64,000 bases of DNA from DASYHS01 sp035998295 (lineage in GTDB: Bacteria; Pseudomonadota; Alphaproteobacteria; Azospirillales; Azospirillaceae): NCBI RefSeq assembly GCF_035998295.1, contig NZ_DASYHS010000083.1:1-64000 (forward strand). The letters are read 5' to 3'. A program made the position numbers and the translations under genes. Positions 25,035 through 32,283 of the stretch are shown here, piece by piece. Position 1 is the stretch's first letter. Each line of letters begins with the position of its first letter. The notes below the pieces were generated by a model. The model searched no databases. It was given only the letters and a program-made list of their open reading frames with translations, and had not been told where the DNA came from.

Positions 25035-26543
25035 TCAGCCGGACGGTTCCGGCAGGTCCGCGTGCAGGGCTTCGGCCGATCCCGGGACGAACTGCTCCAC
25101 GGCTTCCGTTCCGCCGAGGAGGCGGGACGCCAGGGTGGCGCACTGGGTCCGGATGTCGCGTATCGCGATGATTTCCAGCAAGCTCCCGCGGCAGACCGGG
25201 CCGACCGCGAACAGTCGTTTCAGGGGATGCCCCTCGGCATCGAAGAGGGTGCCTTCCGCCGTCGCCTCGATCCCGTACCCGACCTCGTCCCATCGCACCA
25301 TGCCGGATCGCAGCAGGCTCGACAGCAGCGGGTTCTGCGGCTTCTCATTGTTCCAGGACGGACCGGTGCAGTTGATGGCCGCCCCGACGACCACCTTCTC
25401 GATCCGTTCGGCGCTCCGCCGCCGTACGTGCAGGGTGATCAGATCGCCCTTGGCTTCGCTGGCCGTGATGCGGCCCGCGATGACCCTGACCCGTCCACTG
25501 TCCATCAGCTCCGAGAATGTCACCGCCGTCTTCGGAGGAAGCCGCGTCCGGTGCATGTGCCAGAAGGGCGAGACGTGCTCCAGAAAAGCTCTTTTCTCCG
25601 CCTGGGAGAAGCCGGCCCAGATCGGCTGCGTGTGCGGCCGCAGCGCGTTGACGACCGCCCGCCAGTCTCCCCCGGCCTCGACGACGCGTTGCGACTCCGA
25701 TCTGATCCACCGCATGAGCGGCAGGAGACGGCTCGGCAGGTCGTCCCGCTCGACGGCGTGGGGCGTCCTGACGTGGATGTATGGCTGCGCGATGCATCCC
25801 CGGCGCGATATCAGCGTGATGTCCGATCGGTGGCCGTTGGACAGGAGGCTCAGCATGATGTCGGTTGCGGTCTGGCCGCTGCCGACGATCGCCACGGGGA
25901 CGTCCTTGCGCAGTGCCCGGATGGCGGCGGCGTTCCACGGATCGTCGATGACGAACCGTTCGTCGATCCGCGACCCGATCGACCGCGGCGGGGGATGGCC
26001 GATGGCGAGGACGGCGGCGGAAACGCCCACCGTGCTCCCATCGTCCAGGATCACGTCGAGGCGGCCGCGCGCCTCGGCGACGTCGCGGACCTCCGCCTTC
26101 ACGAAGTGGACCGTCGTGCCGGAGGCCGACGGGTGCTCCAGCTGCGACATGAGATGCTCGAGGTAGCGGGTGTAGAGCATCCTCGGGACGAACTGCTCCG
26201 GCAGGGGTATCGCCGGGTCGAGGAAGTCATGCGCATGGGGGTCCGTTCGCAGGAAGTCGACGAAGTCGTCCCGTGCGTCGTCGAAGGCGCTCAGATTGCC
26301 CGCAGGCCCGTTGAGGAGGTGCGCGGCCTCCCGGGTTCCGAAGGCGACGCCGTTGCCGGGGCGGCCCCGCTCGAACACGAAGACTTTCGCGCGGCCCCTG
26401 GGGCTCCGATGAAGATGGGCCGCCAGGCAGATCGCGGAGAATCCGCCTCCTATCACGGCGATGGTGGCGCAGTCCTCTCCGGGGTCGGGAAGATGCGTCC
26501 TGCCGAAACGCGTCTCGGTTCGATGGGGATGTTCATACCGCAT
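25035..26543 (-). CDS. YdhS-like FAD/NAD(P)-binding flavoprotein
   Basis: This 502-residue flavoprotein has an N-terminal FAD dinucleotide fold (TIAVIGGGFSAICLAAHL, about residues 27-44) and a second nucleotide turn (VAIVGSGQTATDIML, about 218-232) like the NADPH site of flavin monooxygenases. The C-terminal FAVGPVCRGSLLEIIAIRDI closes the FAD site. The FAD-NAD(P)-binding family includes E. coli YdhS, of unknown role. The gene overlaps the end of the adenylation gene, so it is translated with it. ATG at 26543 is preferred; a GTG at 26552 is also possible. It may oxidise or hydroxylate the product of the carrier-citrate synthase, but this is conjecture. Confidence 0.8.
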   Translation of the reverse strand: MRYEHPHRTETRFGRTHLPDPGEDCATIAVIGGGFSAICLAAHLHRSPRGRAKVFVFERGRPGNGVAFGTREAAHLLNGPAGNLSAFDDARDDFVDFLRTDPHAHDFLDPAIPLPEQFVPRMLYTRYLEHLMSQLEHPSASGTTVHFVKAEVRDVAEARGRLDVILDDGSTVGVSAAVLAIGHPPPRSIGSRIDERFVIDDPWNAAAIRALRKDVPVAIVGSGQTATDIMLSLLSNGHRSDITLISRRGCIAQPYIHVRTPHAVERDDLPSRLLPLMRWIRSESQRVVEAGGDWRAVVNALRPHTQPIWAGFSQAEKRAFLEHVSPFWHMHRTRLPPKTAVTFSELMDSGRVRVIAGRITASEAKGDLITLHVRRRSAERIEKVVVGAAINCTGPSWNNEKPQNPLLSSLLRSGMVRWDEVGYGIEATAEGTLFDAEGHPLKRLFAVGPVCRGSLLEIIAIRDIRTQCATLASRLLGGTEAVEQFVPGSAEALHADLPEPSG

Positions 26544-28122
26544 GGGCCGCACCTTTCGCGCCGACGCATCGGACCAGCAGATCCTTCACCGCGCGTCGAT
26601 CCAGTTTTCCGCTGCTCGTCCGCGGCATCGCCTCGATCACTTCGACGAGCGCCGGAAGCATGTAGCCCGGCAGGGTCGATCGAAGCCGGGTGCGCAGCGC
26701 GTCGCCGTCGATGCCGTTGCCGGAGACCGCGGCGACGATCCGCTCGGCGACGGCAGGGCTCGGCGGCCACGCGAACGCGACCGCCTCCACGACCCCGTCC
26801 TGGTCGCGCAAGGCCGCTTCGACCTCTCCGAGCTCGATGCGGTGCCCGTTGATCTTCACCTGATGATCGCGGCGCCCCACGAAGGTGATGTCGCCGCCCG
26901 GCAGCTCGCGGACCAGATCGCCGGTCCGGTAGTAGCGGCGCCGCTCTCCGGTGGAGGCTTCCTTTTCGTAGAAGGCCGCCGCGTCCGCTTCGGGGTTCCG
27001 CCAGTAGCCCGAGAATGTTTGCGGTCCGGCCACGGCGAGTTCGCCGACCTGGCCCCTGCCGGCCGGCACCAGATCCTCGTCGACGATCTCGAAGGAGAGC
27101 CCGTCATAGGGGCGGCCGATGGGAACGATCCCGTTCGCGCATAGTGCGGGAGACGTTCGCGGTTCCCAGCGGTGCGCGGCGCAGGCGATGGTCAGTTCGG
27201 TAGGGCCGTAAAGGTTCTCGATGACCGAGCCGGGTGCGGCTCGCTGCCAGGCTTCGGCGTATTCCTGCGGCAGGGGTTCGCCGCAGAACAGGCTCAGGCG
27301 AAGGGATGGCAGGGAGTCCGGGGTGAGCAGGCCGAGCTTCATCTGCATCGCGACCATCGACGGCACCGAGAACCAGACCGTCAGTTGGCGGGCGCGCGCG
27401 ACGCCGAGCGGTGCCAGCAGCTCGGCAGGGGTGAAGCCGCACAACGTTGCACCGGCGCTCCAGGCCATGAAGATGTCGAAGATCGAGAGATCGAAGCTCT
27501 GCTCGAAGGTCTGGGACAGGACGTCGTTCTCCGTCACGCCGTAGCGGTCCAGGTTCGTCTTCAGGAAGGACGTCACGTTGCCGTGGGAAATCGGCACTCC
27601 CTTAGGCGTGCCGGTGCTGCCCGAGGTGAACAGGATATAGGCGATGTCTCCCGCCCGCTCGTCGGTGGCGCGGCCCTTGCCGGAACGCACGACGTCGACG
27701 CTCCCGCCGTCGGTCTCGACGATTGGGGGAGGGGCGGGATGGTCCGCCAGAAGGTCGCGCATCGACCCCGCGGTCTGGCCGTCGCACAGGATCGCGTCCA
27801 GGTCGGCGATGTCGACGATGCTGCGCAGGCGGGCTGCCGGCAGCGTCGGGTTGAGCGGCACGAAGGCGGCGCCGGCGAGTAGGGCGCCGAGGGTGCCCGC
27901 ATAGGAACCGATGGAGCGGCGCGCGCAGATCCCGACCCGGCGGGGTGCATGTGCTGCCGCCCGCAGGCCTTCCGCGATGTTCCCGGCGAGTTGCCCGACG
28001 TCGGAATAGGTCCAGCTCTCCGCGCCTATCCGCAACGCCGTTCGGTCCGGCCAGCGCGTCGCGCTCCTAAGAAAGCCCTCGTGCAGTCGGGCGTGGCGTT
28101 GAAGGGTTCGATCGCCGATCAT
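26533..28122 (-). CDS. stand-alone amino-acid adenylation enzyme, DltA-like
   Basis: This 529-residue ANL-family enzyme has the phosphate loop LFTSGSTGTPKG (164-175), the aromatic/YGPTE motif at 305-309, the hinge region GDLVRELPGG, and the catalytic lysine K506 in PRTSSGKLDRR. Asp211 in QSFDLSIFDIF aligns with the NRPS aspartate that holds the alpha-amino group, so an amino acid is the expected substrate. LFCGEPLP (279-286) matches the LFCGE block of DltA, whose cysteine helps choose D-alanine. It has no carrier domain of its own. Its start overlaps the stop of the carrier-citrate synthase gene (ATGA), making that carrier the obvious acceptor. Confidence 0.88.
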   Translation of the reverse strand: MIGDRTLQRHARLHEGFLRSATRWPDRTALRIGAESWTYSDVGQLAGNIAEGLRAAAHAPRRVGICARRSIGSYAGTLGALLAGAAFVPLNPTLPAARLRSIVDIADLDAILCDGQTAGSMRDLLADHPAPPPIVETDGGSVDVVRSGKGRATDERAGDIAYILFTSGSTGTPKGVPISHGNVTSFLKTNLDRYGVTENDVLSQTFEQSFDLSIFDIFMAWSAGATLCGFTPAELLAPLGVARARQLTVWFSVPSMVAMQMKLGLLTPDSLPSLRLSLFCGEPLPQEYAEAWQRAAPGSVIENLYGPTELTIACAAHRWEPRTSPALCANGIVPIGRPYDGLSFEIVDEDLVPAGRGQVGELAVAGPQTFSGYWRNPEADAAAFYEKEASTGERRRYYRTGDLVRELPGGDITFVGRRDHQVKINGHRIELGEVEAALRDQDGVVEAVAFAWPPSPAVAERIVAAVSGNGIDGDALRTRLRSTLPGYMLPALVEVIEAMPRTSSGKLDRRAVKDLLVRCVGAKGAAHAV

Positions 28123-29546
28123 GCCGGTGCGCGCTCCTCATAGGCTCGCGCCGCAGCGCCCTGATACAGGAGCTGCGGACGTATCAGGACGTTGTTGGCG
28201 CGCTGTTCGCGGCAATGCGCCACGAGGCCCGCCGTTCGGGCGGCGAAGAAAACGGGACCGAAGAGATCGCGCGGAAGACGCAGCGCCTCGAAGACCGCGC
28301 TCGCATAGAAGTCCACGTTGACGTCGAGTCCCACGCTGGCGTGCTCGCGGAGCGCCGGGGGAATTGCTTCGAGGACGTCGAGGATGCGCTTGTCCCCGCC
28401 GTTCGCGCTCAGTTTTTGGGCGAGAAAGCGAAGGCGCCGGCTGCGCGGGTCGGCCGTACGGTAGACGCGGTGGCCGAATCCGTAGACGACGTCCTTGCGC
28501 TCAAGCCGGCGCTGGACGAAGCGCGCGGCGGCCGATGGCGTTCCGATCTCTTCGGCCATGGCTATGACCTGATCGACGGCGCCGCCGTGCAGGGCGCCGG
28601 AGAATGCGCCGATGGCCGAGGCAAGCGCCGCATGCATGCCGGCGTTCGTGCTGACGGCGACGCGTGCGGTGAACGTCGAGGCGCTGGACCCGTGATCGGC
28701 CAGTATCACCAGGGCTTCCTCTAGGGTCGCGGCTTCCTCCGGGTCGGGGGGGACGCCCCTGATCATGGCGAGGAGATTGGCCGCGTGTCCGAGGCCGGGG
28801 TCCGGCTCGACCGGCGCCTCGCCCGACCGGAGCCGGTGAAGAGCGCCGACCAGCGTCGGAAGCTGTGCGACGGCTGTCATGTCCGGGTCGGCGTCCTGGC
28901 TCCGGGCCGCTCCAAGCGCGGCCACGGCAGCCTGCAGGGCGAGGAACGGCGGCGCGCCGGCCAGGGCCCTCAGGACTTCGGCGGCAGGCGCCGGGATCGG
29001 GCGCGACGCCCGGAGTTTTCTGGAGAATTCACCCATCTCGTCTGCGCGGGGCAGGTGCCCCCGCATCAACAGGTACGCCGTTTCCTCGAAGTTCGATCGC
29101 GTCGCGAGTTCATCGACGGAATACCCCCGGTAGCGCAGGGTATTGCCCGCCGCGTCGACATTGGTGATGGCTGTTCGGTCGAAGTTGATGCCCGCGAGAC
29201 CACGATGGACCTTGGTGCTCGCGGTCGTTCCATCCCCATCGCCCGACGGTTTCCGGGAGCCGCCTTCCGGGGCCGCGCCGCCGTCGAGGAATGCCCGGAT
29301 GGAGCCCACGGTCGTGAGGCTGGAGACGAGTTCGTTCGTAATCTCGACGTCGTAGGTGCTCTTTATCTTGAGCATGAGGCGGACATGCGCCAGCGAGTCC
29401 CATTCCGCGATGTCCCGATACGCCAGGTCATCGGTCACGGTCCGGGAGGAGATGCCGAGGACCGACGAAATGATCTCTTCGAGGGGCGGAGGATAGGTGT
29501 CGATCTTCACCAGAGGTGAGGATGTACCCGTCGTTCGCAAGGTCAT
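28119..29546 (-). CDS. acyl/peptidyl carrier domain fused to citrate synthase
   Basis: This 475-residue two-domain protein has a carrier domain at residues 20-88, with the 4'-phosphopantetheine serine at Ser51 (AEWDSLAHVRLMLKIKSTYD). A Gly/Ser/Thr-rich linker covers about 89-113. A complete citrate synthase follows from about 114 to 460. Catalytic residues are present: His285 (LADHGSSASTFTARV), His320 (ALHGGAVDQV), His359 with its arginine (YGFGHRVYRTADPRS) and Asp412 (NVDFYASAVF), plus ARTAGLVAH near the end. ATG at 29546 follows GAAAGG with good spacing; an upstream in-frame ATG at 29597 lies in the AT-rich leader. The CS domain may use a carrier-bound thioester in place of acetyl-CoA (inference). 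Confidence 0.88.
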   Translation of the reverse strand: MTLRTTGTSSPLVKIDTYPPPLEEIISSVLGISSRTVTDDLAYRDIAEWDSLAHVRLMLKIKSTYDVEITNELVSSLTTVGSIRAFLDGGAAPEGGSRKPSGDGDGTTASTKVHRGLAGINFDRTAITNVDAAGNTLRYRGYSVDELATRSNFEETAYLLMRGHLPRADEMGEFSRKLRASRPIPAPAAEVLRALAGAPPFLALQAAVAALGAARSQDADPDMTAVAQLPTLVGALHRLRSGEAPVEPDPGLGHAANLLAMIRGVPPDPEEAATLEEALVILADHGSSASTFTARVAVSTNAGMHAALASAIGAFSGALHGGAVDQVIAMAEEIGTPSAAARFVQRRLERKDVVYGFGHRVYRTADPRSRRLRFLAQKLSANGGDKRILDVLEAIPPALREHASVGLDVNVDFYASAVFEALRLPRDLFGPVFFAARTAGLVAHCREQRANNVLIRPQLLYQGAAARAYEERAPA

Positions 29547-29874
29547 GGCGATAACCTTTCGGAATTTACGGCAATTGCAGAAAATCTGCCCTGACAATCC
29601 GGAGGGATTTTACATACCGCATTCCATGCTATGTTGCAGTTAATGTTCTTTTATCAAGTTATCATGTTTCGTGTGATTAGCAATGTTATATCTATGTAAA
29701 GAAATGAAATTCCGTTCTTGGCATTTAGATAAAATGCTTGGTTGAGAGAAGGCCGGATCTCCTCGGGAGAGTCCCGCCGCCGCCGTTCGCGCGCCCGCGA
29801 TTAGCGAAATTTCAATCAAATCTCCCGAAGATCGGTCCGGATTGCCGTCGGTCCGACGCGCATGGGGAGGTGGC
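29547..29874. promoter_or_regulatory. AT-rich divergent control region
   Basis: This gap lies between the carrier-citrate synthase operon and the divergent unknown gene. Bases 29570-29760 are strikingly AT-rich compared with the roughly 70% GC surroundings and hold several -10-like hexamers (for example TATGTA on the minus strand near 29612). No open frame with coding character is seen. It probably contains both promoters; exact boxes could not be fixed. Confidence 0.5.
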
Positions 29875-31095
29875 GTGCTCAAGAACCGGTCCTTGAGCTT
29901 CGAAGTGACGGTGTGCCGCGAGGGCCGCTGGACGATCGAGGCCGTCTTCGACGACGAGGCGGCGGCCCTTCGGACCGCACGGGGCCTGCTCGCCACCGGC
30001 GGGGCGGAGGAGGTCAAGGTCACCAGGCAGCGCAGCATGTTCGGCGGCTTCTCGACCAACAGCGCGATCCTGCACGAGCGCCGCCCCGAGGTCCGGGACA
30101 AGCCCATCGTCCTCGGCGCCCGCCTGAATACGGCGCCGGCCTGCGGCACGCGCGCGGACCTGTACGGGCTGCCCAGCCGCCAGGCGATGAACCGGCTGTT
30201 CCGGCAGTTCCTCGACAAGTACCGCGTCACGCCGACCGAGGTGCTGCACAACTGGTCCTGGGCACGCCGCCTGGCCGACACGGGGACGCTGCTGTCCAGC
30301 GCCAGCCATCACGTCGCCTCACTGCAGGCGGAGGCGTCCGGCCGTCCCGTGCGCGAGCGGCTGGGCGAGATCGAGGGGCTGGTCGCGGCGGCGATGGCGC
30401 GTGCCCGCGACTTCGCGGCCGAGCGCCGGCGCCTGCCGCGTTTCGAGCCGGCCGAACTCGGCCATGTCAGCCGGCGCATCCGTGCCGAGGTCGGGCCGGA
30501 GGAGCACGACTTCACCTTCCTCGCCATGCTCTCGCTCCACCTGATGCAGGCCGGGTCGATCGCGGGGCGCCAGGAAATGGTGCTGGCGATGATCGCGGAC
30601 GACCTCGACCCCGGCCTCTCGGCGCTGCTGGAAGGGGTGGTCGCCGACACGCTCGGCACCGCCGAGGCCGTGAAGGAACTGCTCGGGCCGCAGACGAGCC
30701 TGGGGGCGTCGCTGGGCGCGCTGGCCGACTTCCTGAACGGCAGGGCGCAACCCGCCGGCCCGGCCCCGAGCCCCAATACGGCCCTGGCCCGGATCGGGCG
30801 CCTGGCTGCGGCCGGGCGGGCCGACGCCTGCCGGGCGGTGCTGCTCGACCGCCTGGTCGCCGAGCTCGGGCGGGACAACCCCCTCGACAAGCGCAATGCC
30901 GACGCCGAGGCGGCACTGCTCGACCGGCTCGTGGAGCGGCTGACGGACGACGCCGGCGCCCTGCTCGGCGGCGCGGCGACCGAGGCGGCCCTGTCCCGGC
31001 GCCGGCTGCGCCTGCGCCAGAGCATGCTGCGCGGCATGGGCCTGGTCGACGCGGCCGAGCAGCTGCCGTCGCGCTGGCCCCCGCCCGGCGCCTGA
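29875..31095 (+). CDS. protein of unknown function, 406 residues
   Basis: No family was recognised. The GTG start follows a strong GGGGAGG site. Residues 1-60 look like a small alpha/beta domain (LSFEVTVCREGRWTIEAVFD) that could bind a ligand or partner. The rest is almost all helical, rich in Ala, Arg and Leu, with many charged heptad-like stretches (for example ALLDRLVERLTDDAGALL) and no signal peptide or membrane segment. Codon use resembles that of the core genes downstream, so it is probably vertically inherited rather than part of the divergent operon. Confidence 0.75.
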   Translation: MLKNRSLSFEVTVCREGRWTIEAVFDDEAAALRTARGLLATGGAEEVKVTRQRSMFGGFSTNSAILHERRPEVRDKPIVLGARLNTAPACGTRADLYGLPSRQAMNRLFRQFLDKYRVTPTEVLHNWSWARRLADTGTLLSSASHHVASLQAEASGRPVRERLGEIEGLVAAAMARARDFAAERRRLPRFEPAELGHVSRRIRAEVGPEEHDFTFLAMLSLHLMQAGSIAGRQEMVLAMIADDLDPGLSALLEGVVADTLGTAEAVKELLGPQTSLGASLGALADFLNGRAQPAGPAPSPNTALARIGRLAAAGRADACRAVLLDRLVAELGRDNPLDKRNADAEAALLDRLVERLTDDAGALLGGAATEAALSRRRLRLRQSMLRGMGLVDAAEQLPSRWPPPGA

Positions 31096-31180
31096 GGCCG
31101 GCCGCGGGCGGCGTCACGGCTGGTAATCGCGGGCGGGATGCCCCATAACGACGGCCTCCGTCCGCCACCGGCCCCGCATC

Positions 31181-32068
31181 ATGTCCGACTCAGAACTCTG
31201 GCGCGTAGCGCTCACCGTCCCGCAGACCCATGTGGCCCCGTTCGCCGACGCGGTCGGCGACTTCGCCGCCGCCCTGTCCACCTTCGAGATCGAGGAGGGA
31301 GAGCGGGGGGCTTGGCTGATCGAGGCGACGACCCACGGCGAGCCGGACCGCGCCCGGCTGATCGCGCGCGTCGCGGTGCTGGCCGAGGCCCTGGGCCTGC
31401 CCGAGCCGGAACTGACCGTCGAGCCGCTGCCCCGGCTCGACTGGCTGACGCGCTCGTACCAGAGCTTTCCGCCGATCCGGGCCGGCCGCTGCTTCATCTA
31501 CGGCTCCCACTACGAGGGGGAGGTGCCGCCCGGCGCCGTGGGCCTGCTGGTGGACGCCGCGACCGCGTTCGGGTCGGGCGAGCATGCGACGACCAAGGGG
31601 TGCCTGCTGGCGATCGACCGCCTGCGCCGGCGGATCGGGCTCGGCCGCGCGCTCGACATGGGGTGCGGCTCGGGCATCCTGGCGCTCGCGATCGCGAAGC
31701 TGTGGCGCCGGCGCGTGCTCGCGGTCGACATCGACGAGGAATCGGTGCGCGTGGCGCGCCTGAACGCGCGCCGGAACCAGGTCCCGGGCCTCGTCCGCGC
31801 GAGGGCGGGGAACGGCTACCAGGTGGCGGATGTCGGCCGTATGGGCCCCTACGACCTGATCGCCGCCAACATCCTGGCCCGCCCGCTCGCCCGCATGGCG
31901 CCCGACCTCAGGCGCCATCTGGCGCCCGGCGGCCACGCGGTCCTGTCCGGCCTGCTGATCCGCCAGGAGAACCGCGTGCTCCACGCCCACCGGGCCCAGG
32001 GCCTGCACCTCGCCGCCCGTCTGCGGATCGGTGACTGGTCGACGCTGGTGCTGCGCCGCCGGGGGTGA
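31181..32068 (+). CDS. prmA: ribosomal protein L11 methyltransferase
   Basis: This 295-residue SAM-dependent enzyme trimethylates ribosomal protein L11. The N-terminal substrate-recognition domain covers about 1-90. The catalytic domain shows DAATAFGSGEHATTKGCL, motif I LDMGCGSGILALAIAKLW, AVDIDEESVRVARLNA and the N-x-x-x-x-P-like loop LIAANILARPL, all typical of PrmA. The length matches the family. It lies upstream of the aminopeptidase gene, separated by a palindromic spacer. Confidence 0.93.
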   Translation: MSDSELWRVALTVPQTHVAPFADAVGDFAAALSTFEIEEGERGAWLIEATTHGEPDRARLIARVAVLAEALGLPEPELTVEPLPRLDWLTRSYQSFPPIRAGRCFIYGSHYEGEVPPGAVGLLVDAATAFGSGEHATTKGCLLAIDRLRRRIGLGRALDMGCGSGILALAIAKLWRRRVLAVDIDEESVRVARLNARRNQVPGLVRARAGNGYQVADVGRMGPYDLIAANILARPLARMAPDLRRHLAPGGHAVLSGLLIRQENRVLHAHRAQGLHLAARLRIGDWSTLVLRRRG

Positions 32069-32100
32069 CTAAGGCCCATGCCAGGACCAAGCAAAACTGA

Positions 32101-32130
32101 CCCTCTCCCTGTGGGCCCTGTGGGAGAGGG
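32101..32130 (+). terminator. perfect 9-bp palindrome after prmA
   Basis: CCCTCTCCC (32101-32109) and GGGAGAGGG (32122-32130) pair around a 12-base loop that itself contains GGGCCC. No T-run follows (AATATT). It may end the prmA transcript, or be one copy of the CCCTCTCCC-type dispersed palindromes common in proteobacterial spacers. Confidence 0.5.
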
Positions 32131-32283
32131 AATATTCAGCATGTCTTATCGACAGGCATCCAGGATTTCCGCGAATCACATTCCCTCGCGAGGCCCCTGG
32201 AACCCCTCGCATCCCGCTTGCCTGCGGGCGGCCCCGGCTCTAGCTTCAGCCGGCGCGCCGATGCAGCGGGAGAGGGAGGAACG

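Noticed and set aside
23592..26852. A plus-strand open frame of over 1,000 codons opposite the permease and flavoprotein genes
   Set aside because: It is antisense to two clear protein families, its translation is Arg/Ala/Gly-rich without domains, and such frames are common at this GC content.
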